In this document: in pieces, positions 5,781 to 11,834 of the stretch
How the letters are laid out: the number at the start of each line of letters is the position of its first letter
How positions within the stretch are numbered: position 1 is the first letter of the stretch
From: Planctomycetota bacterium
Lineage (GTDB): Bacteria; Planctomycetota; Planctomycetia; Pirellulales; Pirellulaceae
Length of the DNA stretch: 11,834 nucleotides
Direction of reading: 5' to 3'
NCBI GenBank assembly: GCA_026692885.1
Contig: JAPLNJ010001198.1
Span: 1-11,834, forward strand
Notes under the pieces: generated by a model
Seen by the model: only the letters and a program-made list of their open reading frames with translations
The model's database searches: none
Told to the model about the DNA's origin: nothing
Program-made: the position numbers and the translations under genes

Positions 5781-7555
5781 GAACACGATCGCCGTGAAGC
5801 ATCCGGGCTGGACTCGTTTTCACGCCAGACGATGGCCGCATACTCGCCCACGGTTTTATGCCAACCCGAGCCGAGTCGGCGACGCTCACCGGATGGCAAG
5901 AGCACCACCAGTCGCTTGGCCCCGAACAAGCCGGCCGGTTGCAGGCTGTAATAACGGTCCAGATAGCTCGACGAGCGAAAACAGGCCGCTCGTAGCGGTT
6001 CTAACACCGCGGCCGTCAACTGCTCGGCGTTGGCAGTCGGTTCGAGGGTGACCTGGAGGGTTGTATGAGGATTGTCGGACAGGATTTGGGCCGTCAGTTC
6101 GGCGGCAGCCGCGACCTGTTGTCCAAACTGGGCGGACTGAAGCCAAAGCACAAAAGCTTGGCAGCGCTGACCAGGGGGGGGGAGGGCGGAGGGACTGTGG
6201 TCCAGGTCGATCTGACAGCCGCGGCTCAGCCCGGACACGTCGCGCGCGAGTTCCCGGAGCGGCGGCGGCAGCGGATCGAAGTCGATGGCCAGGGCCTCCT
6301 GGGCCTCCTCCATCAGCAACACGATTTGCTCCACCGACAAGGTCGGCGTGTGGAGCACGTAGTACGGCGGCCGTGGCTGATAGTCCAGGCCCAATTGGGC
6401 AGCCTGCTCGCGAAAGGCGGTGCCTGGCAGGACGGACAGGTTGAAGACTTGCACGCCGCCCGTGGGACGCAGCCCGTGGAGGAATTCGATGCCACGCCGC
6501 ACCGAGTCGACCGTGTCTCCGGGCAGACCGATGATCAGATCGAGCTTGACGCGGAGGCCCTCATCCTGCATCGCCCGGACGCCCCGTTCGAGCGCCGGCA
6601 GGTTGACCGGCCGGTCCATCAGTTCCTGCGCGCGGCGATCAACCGACTGCAGGCCCACCTCGATTTCCGTGAAGTTGGCCTCACGCAGCAAGCGGGCCGT
6701 GTCCCGGGTGATCCCTTCCGCCCGCAGTTCGGCAAAGTAGGTGAGCTGCCGCGCGGGGTTACCTTGCGCCAGCATTCGCAAGAAGTCCGGGAAATCGCGG
6801 CGTTGGTTGAGTGTCGGATCGAGAATCACGACGTCGCGCGCTCCTCGCTCGGCGGCGTGGCGCAGATTCGCCAGCACCTGTTCGGGCGAGACCAGAGTCA
6901 CCGCGTCGTAGCTTTTCGGGTAGTAGCAGAAGCGGCACTTGAACACGCAACCTCGGACGGTTTCCAGGAACAGCGTCTGCTCGTCGGCGGCATCCAAGAT
7001 GCCTTCCAGGTAGGGCGAGGAGATTTCATCGAGGTTGGCCAACGGCGTACGCGGCGGTGGCAGCGGACCGTTCGGCCGCACGCACAGGCCGGGGATGGAG
7101 CGGGCGGGCTGGGACTTGCCGACAAGCGCTGTCAGCAATTCGGCAAACGTCTGCTCGCCCTCGCCCAGCACGGCGTAATCCAGGACGCCGCAGTCCAGCA
7201 CCCACGTGTTGTCGGCGGTGATCTCCGGACCGCCGAGCACGATCTTCAGGTCCGGCCGGCGCCGCTTCAGTCGCTCCGCGATCCACAAGGTGCGTTCGAT
7301 ATTCCACATATAGCAGGTGAAACCCACCAGCCACGGTTGCCGGGCGAGAAGCTCCTCGACCAGTCCCTGCTCGCTGAGCGTATTGACCCGCTGCGTCGGC
7401 AGCAATTCGATGCGATAGGCCCGCTCCAGGCCGCGTCTGCGCGCGAACAGCTTCAGATCGGCTGCCGCCAAGGGAATATTGCCGTGGATCGGCACCAATC
7501 CGGCCGGCGGAATCGGCAGTTGCAGCAGCAGTACCAAGCGGCCGGTGGAAGTCAT
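5777..7555 (-). CDS. Radical SAM protein with N-terminal B12-binding-like domain
   Basis: 592 residues from the ATG at 7555. Residues 1-150 form a cobalamin-binding-type Rossmann domain (VGFTCYMWNIERTLWIAERL, then IVLGGPEIT and VLGEGEQTF), as in BchE-like radical SAM proteins. I see no DxHxxG motif, so B12 may bind base-off without a His ligand, or not at all. The TIM-barrel half carries the 4Fe-4S motif CVFKCRFC (C203, C207, C210) and later IEVGLQS and LIIGLPGDT, typical of SAM binding. The last 150 residues match nothing I know. The substrate is unknown; BchE-like members methylate, cyclise or rearrange varied compounds. Start choice is open. A TTG at 7606 has AAGGAGG 11 nt upstream, while the ATG at 7555 has TATATT 6 nt upstream and could be leaderless. 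The stop codon lies in a repeat, so the native C-terminus may be lost. A 9-base G run (C on the coding strand) lies at 6174-6182. Confidence 0.88.
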   Translation of the reverse strand: MTSTGRLVLLLQLPIPPAGLVPIHGNIPLAAADLKLFARRRGLERAYRIELLPTQRVNTLSEQGLVEELLARQPWLVGFTCYMWNIERTLWIAERLKRRRPDLKIVLGGPEITADNTWVLDCGVLDYAVLGEGEQTFAELLTALVGKSQPARSIPGLCVRPNGPLPPPRTPLANLDEISSPYLEGILDAADEQTLFLETVRGCVFKCRFCYYPKSYDAVTLVSPEQVLANLRHAAERGARDVVILDPTLNQRRDFPDFLRMLAQGNPARQLTYFAELRAEGITRDTARLLREANFTEIEVGLQSVDRRAQELMDRPVNLPALERGVRAMQDEGLRVKLDLIIGLPGDTVDSVRRGIEFLHGLRPTGGVQVFNLSVLPGTAFREQAAQLGLDYQPRPPYYVLHTPTLSVEQIVLLMEEAQEALAIDFDPLPPPLRELARDVSGLSRGCQIDLDHSPSALPPPGQRCQAFVLWLQSAQFGQQVAAAAELTAQILSDNPHTTLQVTLEPTANAEQLTAAVLEPLRAACFRSSSYLDRYYSLQPAGLFGAKRLVVLLPSGERRRLGSGWHKTVGEYAAIVWRENESSPDASRRSCS

Positions 7556-7717
7556 CGTGCCAATATAGCCGTGCGGGGGGCGACTAGAAAGACCGCCGTC
7601 TGGCAACTGTCTGCGGGCCTCCTTATACTGCGCACACGTTGTCCCCTGTGCGCCGGCTCGCCGCCGGACGCACCCGACCTATTTTTCCTACCTCACACGT
7701 ACGACGGAGGTTGACCG
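7556..7717. promoter_or_regulatory. Divergent promoter region
   Basis: A 162-bp gap between divergently transcribed genes. On + there is a good -10 box, TATACT, at 7624-7629 with only a poor -35 (TGGCAA, 7601-7606); it would give the Gfo/Idh/MocA gene a leader of about 80 nt. On - the same place holds AAGGAGG (7624-7618) for the alternative TTG start of the radical SAM gene, and TATATT lies just before its ATG. No palindromic repeats are present. Confidence 0.4.
7704..7710 (+). promoter_or_regulatory. Ribosome binding site of the Gfo/Idh/MocA gene
   Basis: ACGGAGG ends 7 nt before the ATG at 7718. It fixes the start directly before the Tat signal peptide. Confidence 0.8.
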
Positions 7718-9049
7718 ATGAGTTCGAAACCCGACATCAGTCGCCGGCAGTTTGTAGCTGGCAGCGCGGCCGCCATCAGCGCGTTCACGATCATTCCTCG
7801 CCACGTGCTGGGCCAACCCGGTCAGCCGTCGGCCAACAACAAGCTGAACGTCGCCTCCGTGGGAGTCGGGGGCATGGGGTCGGGCGACATTCGCAACGTG
7901 CCCACCGAGAATGTCGTAGCCATTTGCGATGTGGACGCCAATCACGCCAACAACGCCGCCAAGAACTTCCCGGGAGCCAAAGTCTACAGCGATTTCCGCA
8001 AGATGCTGGAGACGCAAAAAGAGATCGACGCGGTGATGTGCGCCACGCCCGATCATAACCACGCCGTGGTCTCGATGATGGCGATCAAACTGGGCAAACA
8101 CGTGTTTTGCCAGAAGCCGCTGGCCCATAGCGTGCACGAATGCCTGGCGCTCGCCAAAGCCGCCAAGGAGGCGAAAGTGGCGACGCAAATGGGCAACCAG
8201 GGCCAAGCCAGCGAAGAGTCGCGTCTGACGTGCGAGTTGATCTGGGCCGGTGCGGTCGGCAAGGTCCGCGAGATCCACTCGTGGTCCAACCGCCAGCCGG
8301 ACATCTCGCAGCGCGGCATCCCGCGGCCCAAGGACACGCCGCCGGTGCCGGCGAACTTGAACTGGGATTTATGGCTCGGCCCGTCCCCCGAACGGCCGTA
8401 CCACCCCTGCTATCTGCCATTCGTCTGGCGTGGCTGGTGGGATTTCGGCACAGGCGTGATGGGCGACATCGGGTGCCATAATCTGTCCGCCGCGTTCAAG
8501 GCTTTGAAACTCGGCTGGCCGGCCAGCGTCGAGGCCTGCTCGACGCACTGGAACGCGCCGGCCGAGATTAAGCACGAGACGGCGCCGTTGGCTTCGATTG
8601 TGACGTTCAAGTTCGCCGCCGAAGGCGAGCGGCCGGAGCTCGTGCTCAAATGGTACGACGGCGGCATGATGCCGCCACTCCCGGATGAAGCGGAAGGCCG
8701 CAATATTTTCGTCAACGACGGCACGCTGATCGTCGGGGACAAAGGCAAGATGCTGTGGCATCGGTTGTTACCGGATGCGAAGATGAAGGAGTTCGGCAAG
8801 CCGCCGCAGGTACTGCCGCGGTCGCCGGGTCACTACCGCGAGTGGGTCGATGCCTGCAAAGGCGGACCACCGGCCGGCAGCAATTTCGTGGATCATGCCG
8901 GCCCCTTGGCGGCCGTGGTCTTGATGGGCAACATTGCCATCCGCACGCAGGAGAAGTTACTCTGGGACGCCGAGAAACTGCAGTTCAAGAATTCGGAGGC
9001 GGCCAACCGACTGTTGAATCCGCCTTATCGACAAGGGTGGAGTCTGTAG
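7718..9049 (+). CDS. Tat-exported Gfo/Idh/MocA-family oxidoreductase
   Basis: A 443-residue NAD(P)-dependent oxidoreductase of the glucose-fructose oxidoreductase / inositol dehydrogenase family. The N-terminus is a twin-arginine signal, SRRQFVAGSAAAISAF (R9-R10, hydrophobic stretch to about 26), followed by an AxG-like region near HVLGQ. The protein is therefore expected to fold with its cofactor in the cytoplasm and be exported. The dinucleotide fold starts at NVASVGVGGMGSGDI (GxGxxG, 49-54). D71 follows the second strand, and the family's EKP motif reads QKP (132-134). The C-terminal half shows NWDLWLGP, WDFGTGVMGDIGCH (D250 and H254 are probable catalytic residues) and a closing LLNPPYRQGWSL typical of planctomycete paralogues. 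The likely role is sugar or cyclitol oxidation or polysaccharide breakdown; the substrate is unknown. Planctomycetes have large expansions of this family. The downstream gene is separated by 323 bp of repeats. Confidence 0.93.
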   Translation: MSSKPDISRRQFVAGSAAAISAFTIIPRHVLGQPGQPSANNKLNVASVGVGGMGSGDIRNVPTENVVAICDVDANHANNAAKNFPGAKVYSDFRKMLETQKEIDAVMCATPDHNHAVVSMMAIKLGKHVFCQKPLAHSVHECLALAKAAKEAKVATQMGNQGQASEESRLTCELIWAGAVGKVREIHSWSNRQPDISQRGIPRPKDTPPVPANLNWDLWLGPSPERPYHPCYLPFVWRGWWDFGTGVMGDIGCHNLSAAFKALKLGWPASVEACSTHWNAPAEIKHETAPLASIVTFKFAAEGERPELVLKWYDGGMMPPLPDEAEGRNIFVNDGTLIVGDKGKMLWHRLLPDAKMKEFGKPPQVLPRSPGHYREWVDACKGGPPAGSNFVDHAGPLAAVVLMGNIAIRTQEKLLWDAEKLQFKNSEAANRLLNPPYRQGWSL

Positions 9050-9062
9050 CGTGAGAGCTTGC

Positions 9063-9235
9063 CCCCACTGCTGTGCACATCTTCAAACGGGCCGGAGGCC
9101 GGTATTTTACAAGCACGACGCGCAAGCGAGTGAGTCTGGATTTCGCTTGCCGGTCCACCCCGGACTCACTCGCTTGCGCGTCGTGCTTGTATTTCCAGCC
9201 TTTGGCTGGCTGCCAAGATGTGCACAGCAGTGGGG
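9063..9235. repeat. Large cross-shaped inverted repeat
   Basis: The outer arms at 9063-9083 and 9215-9235 pair over 21 bp without mismatch. The inner arms at 9109-9136 and 9163-9190 pair perfectly over 28 bp, beginning ACAAGCACGACGCGCAAGCG. Between them each side carries its own small hairpin: GGCC-GGA-GGCC at 9090-9100 and CCAGCC-TTT-GGCTGG at 9195-9209. The whole can fold as a four-armed structure on either strand. The ACAAGCACGACGCGCAAGCG motif is one I associate with planctomycete intergenic regions. Confidence 0.93.
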
Positions 9236-9241
9236 CTTGCC

Positions 9242-9272
9242 CCTCGTTCCCACGCTCTGCGTGGGAACGAGG
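9242..9272. repeat. CCTCGTTCCCACGC hairpin
   Basis: A perfect 14-bp stem, CCTCGTTCCCACGC (9242-9255) with its complement (9259-9272), and a 3-nt TCT loop. Its 21-base core is the exact reverse complement of the core of the hairpin at 9323-9347. Confidence 0.92.
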
Positions 9273-9276
9273 ATCC

Positions 9277-9291
9277 GGACGCTCCGCGTCC
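9277..9291. repeat. GGACGC hairpin
   Basis: GGACGC (9277-9282), loop TCC, GCGTCC (9286-9291). A small stem lying between the two inverted copies of the larger hairpin. Confidence 0.7.
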
Positions 9292-9322
9292 CATGCGGCG
9301 ACGCAGAGTGTCGAATAACAAG

Positions 9323-9347
9323 GGTTCCCACGCAGAGCGTGGGAACC
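9323..9347. repeat. GGTTCCCACGC hairpin, inverted copy of the 9242 hairpin
   Basis: An 11-bp stem (9323-9333 with 9337-9347) and loop AGA. Because its core is the reverse complement of the 9242 hairpin, the pair can form either two local hairpins or one long duplex enclosing about 60 bases. Confidence 0.92.
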
Positions 9348-9372
9348 AGAGCTTTACAAGGCGGTTGGTAGC

Positions 9373-10554
9373 ATGGCCAAATCAAGACGCATCTATCTCG
9401 ACAACGCGGCCACCAGTTGGCCGAAGCCCGAAGCCGTCTACGCAGCCGTGGATCGCTACCAGCGCGAACTGGGAGCGCCGGCGGGACGCAGTGTCTACCG
9501 TCAGGCGGCGGAGGTGGAACGTCTGGTGCTGGATACCCGCCGGCAGGTCGCCGAATTGATCGGTGCCGAAGATCCCAGCCGCGTGGTGTTCACATGCAAC
9601 GGCACCGACGCCTTGAACCTGGCCCTGCATGGCCTGTTGCGTCCCGGCGATCACGTGGTCACCACGGTCGCCGAGCACAACTCCGTGCTGCGCCCGCTGC
9701 GGTACCTGGAAGACCAGCGCCGTGTCAGCGTGACACGAGTCCGCTGCAACGCGACCGGCTGGGTCGATGTGGACGATATCCGCGACGCAATCACTCCCCG
9801 GACCCGTCTGATCGCCATGGTCCATGCCTCGAATGTGACCGGAGCTTTGCAGCCCGTGGAAGACGTGGGGCGGCTGGCTCGCGAACGGGGCCTGCTGTAC
9901 CTGGTCGACGCCGCTCAATCCGTCGGCCACGTCCCGGTCAACGTGCGGTGGATCGGGGCCAGCGTCCTGGCGACATCGGGGCACAAGGGCCTGCTGGGGC
10001 CGCTGGGCAGTGGCCTGTTGTACATCGCTCCCGGCGTCGAGCAGCAGCTCGAACCGCTCCGCCAGGGCGGCACAGGCTCGCAGAGTCTGGACGATCGCCA
10101 GCCGCGAATGCTGCCCGACAAATACGAATCTGGAAACCTCAATGTGCCGGCGATCGTCGGTCTGGGCGCGGGGATCGCCTACTTGCGGAAACGCGGTTTG
10201 GACGAAGTGCGGCGACATGCGATGCAGCTCACCCAACTGCTCGTCGACGGCTTACGCGGCATCGCGGGTGTGACCGTCTACGGACCGCTCAAGGCCGAGC
10301 AGCGGGTGGGTGTGGTGACGGTCACGATCAACGGCTACGAGCCGCAGGTCCTGGCGGCCATGTTAGATGCGTCGTACGGCGTGCAGACGCGGGCCGGGGC
10401 ACACTGCGCCCCCTTGATGCACGCCGCGCTGGGAACGCTCAATCTGGGTGGAGCGGTGCGGTTCAGCCTGGGTGCCTTCTCGACCGAGGCCGAGATAATG
10501 CTCGCCATTCGCGCGGTGGCCGAGATCGCCGCCACGGCCGGGAAGCAGGCCTAG
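9373..10554 (+). CDS. Class V aminotransferase / cysteine desulfurase family protein (EF2568-like)
   Basis: A 393-residue PLP enzyme of the NifS/SufS fold. It opens with IYLDNAATSWPKPEAVY, typical of the EF2568-like subgroup of cysteine desulfurases. PLP residues are visible: H102 (AEHNS) stacking on the ring, D179 in VDAAQSVGH binding the pyridine nitrogen, and the Schiff-base lysine K205 in TSGHKGLLGP. RAGAHCAPLMH carries C345, at the position of the persulfide-accepting cysteine of SufS enzymes, so sulfur transfer from L-cysteine is plausible. No sufB/C/D, iscU, thiI or selenium genes are nearby, so the sulfur acceptor is unknown; selenocysteine lyase or another class V activity remains possible. 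The ATG at 9373 is the only sensible start; its Shine-Dalgarno is weak (AAGG at 9358-9361). Cytoplasmic. Confidence 0.9.
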   Translation: MAKSRRIYLDNAATSWPKPEAVYAAVDRYQRELGAPAGRSVYRQAAEVERLVLDTRRQVAELIGAEDPSRVVFTCNGTDALNLALHGLLRPGDHVVTTVAEHNSVLRPLRYLEDQRRVSVTRVRCNATGWVDVDDIRDAITPRTRLIAMVHASNVTGALQPVEDVGRLARERGLLYLVDAAQSVGHVPVNVRWIGASVLATSGHKGLLGPLGSGLLYIAPGVEQQLEPLRQGGTGSQSLDDRQPRMLPDKYESGNLNVPAIVGLGAGIAYLRKRGLDEVRRHAMQLTQLLVDGLRGIAGVTVYGPLKAEQRVGVVTVTINGYEPQVLAAMLDASYGVQTRAGAHCAPLMHAALGTLNLGGAVRFSLGAFSTEAEIMLAIRAVAEIAATAGKQA

Positions 10555-10732
10555 CCCGACTTTACAAGTTACAGCGGTCGGTTTTTTGTAACCACTGGAA
10601 CGATAGGAGGTTGCGGCAAGATTACGGTATCCCCTAAAGATATTGACGATTTCATTCGGTAATTTTTGTATTCTACGAATGTTTAGTATGCCCTAAATTG
10701 TGCGTTTCTGTCCTGATTCAAGGAGGAAGCGT
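10555..10732 (+). promoter_or_regulatory. AT-rich leader of the transposase remnant, with subterminal direct repeats and a possible promoter
   Basis: Composition changes here to distinctly AT-rich, unlike the rest of the window. GTATCCCCTAAA (10627-10638) and GTATGCCCTAAA (10686-10697) are direct repeats with one mismatch. TTGACG at 10643-10648 could be a -35, with TATTCT (10669-10674, 20-nt spacer) or TTGTAT (10666-10671, 17-nt spacer) as a weak -10. AAGGAGG at 10720-10726 is a strong Shine-Dalgarno 6 nt before the ATG at 10733. Confidence 0.4.
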
Positions 10733-10792
10733 ATGGAACGTTTAGAGGCCAAGCAAGTCAACGGAGGAACCTATTATTACAGCACGACGTGA
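10733..10792 (+). pseudogene. 19-codon transposase N-terminal fragment
   Basis: The ATG at 10733 has an excellent Shine-Dalgarno (AAGGAGG, 6-nt spacing) but encodes only MERLEAKQVNGGTYYYSTT before TGA. The sequence resembles the N-terminus of IS4/IS1634-superfamily transposases, in which a KxxNGxxYYY motif opens the protein. The reading frame ends by a GTGA overlap with the next ORF, which is in a different frame. It most likely marks a deletion junction that removed the body of one transposase; a short leader peptide coupling translation of the next ORF is the alternative. Confidence 0.5.
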
Positions 10793-11688
10793 CGCAGGCC
10801 ACGAGTCTGGCCTTAGCCGGCCAAACGGAACGCGCCGCCGCAGCGGTGACACAGGTGGAAGCCCACACCGCCGAGCTCCAGCGGCAAGTCCAGGCATGTC
10901 ACGAACAGTGTGCCGAGAGTGCCCGAGAGCAGTACGCGGCCTGCCAACAACGGCAGCAGCGAGCCCACCAGGCCGTCCGCGGACTCGGCCAGGACTACCA
11001 CCCCTTCGACCTCCAGACCGGGCAGGCGTTGGACGAGAACGCGGTGGCCCAGCGACTGGCGGGTCACTTCGATCAACTGGACCAAATCGCCGCCGAGGCC
11101 GGCTTGTCAGCCCGCGCCACGCAGAAGCTGGCCAAAGCCCGCCGCGTGCTGAAGGCGATGCAAGCCACGGTGAAGTTCTATTGGACCCTGCTCGAGGTCT
11201 GGATCTCCAGCTGGAATCTGTCCCCGGCCGTCGCCCAGTGGCTGCGCGAGGATCTGATTCCGGGCCGGTATCTGGCACGGGCCGCCGAGAAGGCAGACAC
11301 GGCAAGCGAACGCCACCGGTTGCGGGAACTATCCCAGAAAATCCTCGCGCGGGCCCGCTCGCCGACAGGCGTGTGGGGCACGTTAAGTCCTGACCAACGC
11401 CTGGACCTGGAACGTAAGACGCAGGCCTGTGCCGACCTGTTTCAGCGGAGCAGTTCCTGCGTGGAGGGCCGCAACGGGCACTTGGCGCTGAAGCACCACG
11501 CCTTACACCAGTTCACGCCGCGGAAGCTGAAGGCGTTAACGATGCTGCACAACTACGTCATGTGGCGTGCCGATGACACCACGGCGGCTGAACGGTTCTA
11601 CGAGGCCGCCCCACGGGACTACTTCACATGGCTGCTCGACCGACTGGCTGTCCCCGCCCGGCCGCGTGCCGGCCGTTGTAACGCGTGA
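10789..11688 (+). CDS. C-terminal part of a DUF6399-type transposase (probable remnant)
   Basis: 299 residues from a GTG at 10789 that overlaps the stop of the upstream 19-codon ORF (GTGA). There is no Shine-Dalgarno of its own. Residues 12-62 are Gln/Ala-rich and probably coiled coil. After GQDYHPFDLQTG (67-78) the sequence is helical up to a highly conserved block, QRSSSCVEGRNGHLALKHH (219-237), then LHNYVMWRADDTTAAERFY (253-271) and LPxRP-like VPARPR (288-293). These blocks are characteristic of DUF6399 proteins from transposable elements. E226 in SCVEGRN could be the last acidic residue of a DDE site; the two Asp-bearing segments expected upstream are absent, so activity is unlikely. The frame is open only to 10717 upstream. 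The family name is from memory of conserved motifs. It could still be expressed by translational coupling. Confidence 0.72.
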   Translation: MTQATSLALAGQTERAAAAVTQVEAHTAELQRQVQACHEQCAESAREQYAACQQRQQRAHQAVRGLGQDYHPFDLQTGQALDENAVAQRLAGHFDQLDQIAAEAGLSARATQKLAKARRVLKAMQATVKFYWTLLEVWISSWNLSPAVAQWLREDLIPGRYLARAAEKADTASERHRLRELSQKILARARSPTGVWGTLSPDQRLDLERKTQACADLFQRSSSCVEGRNGHLALKHHALHQFTPRKLKALTMLHNYVMWRADDTTAAERFYEAAPRDYFTWLLDRLAVPARPRAGRCNA

Positions 11689-11834
11689 CGCAGACGGCCG
11701 ATCAAGTTTTTCGGACCCGCGAGGGCCCGGCGGGGATACCCTGCGCCATTCCTCTTGGACACGTCGAATCATCGCTCGCGGCACTCCGACCTTATCCGCC
11801 CTGCCCCGACGCTAGCTGCTGGCATTTCGCAACG
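11689..11834. other. Unassigned right flank
   Basis: 146 bp after the transposase fragment. It contains the candidate right inverted repeat (11732-11740) and a GC-rich partial palindrome around 11716-11730. I see no gene, promoter or terminator. Confidence 0.4.

Larger units (their letters stand above)
9050..9372. other. 323-bp intergenic region filled with palindromic repeats
   Basis: No coding sequence. It consists of a 173-bp cross-shaped inverted repeat (9063-9235) and three short hairpins (9242-9272, 9277-9291, 9323-9347). Only about 25 bp separate the last hairpin from the cysteine desulfurase ATG. No promoter is visible there, so that gene either depends on read-through from the Gfo/Idh/MocA gene or is promoted from within the repeats. 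Confidence 0.7.
10626..11740 (+). mobile_element. Degraded insertion-sequence remnant carrying a DUF6399-type transposase fragment
   Basis: The segment contains a broken transposase (10733-11688) bounded by a 9-bp inverted repeat, GGTATCCCC (10626-10634) and GGGGATACC (11732-11740). The repeat does not extend beyond 9 bp, and no target-site duplication is seen outside it. A 9-bp match between flanks of this size has roughly a one-in-ten chance of arising by accident, so the ends are tentative. The mobile nature rests mainly on the protein. Confidence 0.45.

Noticed and set aside
7601..7614. Sigma-54-like TGGCA...GC before the Gfo/Idh/MocA gene
   Set aside because: The distance between the GG and GC elements is one base short of the strict sigma-54 spacing, and no activator gene is adjacent.
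6065..7714. A 549-codon open frame on + running across nearly the whole radical SAM gene
   Set aside because: It is antisense to a gene with clear Rossmann and 4Fe-4S motifs, has low-complexity composition rich in Gln, Arg and His, and matches no family. It is a by-product of GC-rich codon use.
2189..9347. The repeats as CRISPR arrays
   Set aside because: There is no regular repeat-spacer series of 24-40 bp direct repeats and no cas genes; the units are inverted and differ from each other.
9352..10568. Nine-base direct repeat CTTTACAAG on either side of the cysteine desulfurase gene (9352-9360 and 10560-10568)
   Set aside because: It could be read as a target-site duplication of a mobile cassette, but there are no inverted ends and no mobility gene. 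A 9-mer repeat over this distance is within reach of chance.

Overview
The window is a GC-rich, compact piece of bacterial chromosome, most likely from the Planctomycetota (Pirellulales-like). Two things point there. A Tat-exported Gfo/Idh/MocA oxidoreductase of the type planctomycetes carry in many copies is present at 7718-9049. The gaps between genes are also packed with long, near-perfect palindromes of kinds I associate with planctomycete genomes. The taxonomic call is inference; no rRNA or other marker gene is present.

Layout. Bases 1-50 look like the 3' tail (end of domain V plus domain VI) of a group II intron that lies mostly outside the window. A response-regulator/histidine-kinase hybrid with a degraded ATP-binding domain follows (123-1283), then a short-chain dehydrogenase (1452-2192) and a RarD-type transporter (2303-3223), all on +. 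Two genes run on the minus strand: a secreted M14/AstE-like metallohydrolase fused to a class I glutamine-amidotransferase-like domain (3557-5107), and a B12-binding-type radical SAM protein (5777-7555). From a 162-bp divergent promoter gap the + strand resumes with the Tat Gfo/Idh/MocA protein and a class V aminotransferase/cysteine desulfurase (9373-10554). The right end holds a broken transposable element: a 19-codon transposase-like leader runs directly into the C-terminal part of a DUF6399-type transposase (10733-11688).

The genes do not form one recognisable pathway. They look like independent housekeeping and accessory genes separated by repeats, with mobile-element debris at both window edges. 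No CRISPR array, tRNA or rRNA was seen.

The most distinctive feature is the intergenic repeat system. At least eight palindromic units fill the gaps at 2189-2299, 3256-3553, 5288-5454, 5598-5693, 5727-5780 and 9063-9347. In three of three cases, a palindrome whose ends read GTAGGRYGG...CCRYCCTAC sits between the arms of a second, unrelated palindrome. Two repeat edges supply the TAG stop codon of the adjacent gene and a third lies within 3 nt of a stop. The divergent, promoter-bearing gap contains none. This looks like a family of 3'-end-associated palindromes that nest inside one another. It is the best candidate here for something under-described.
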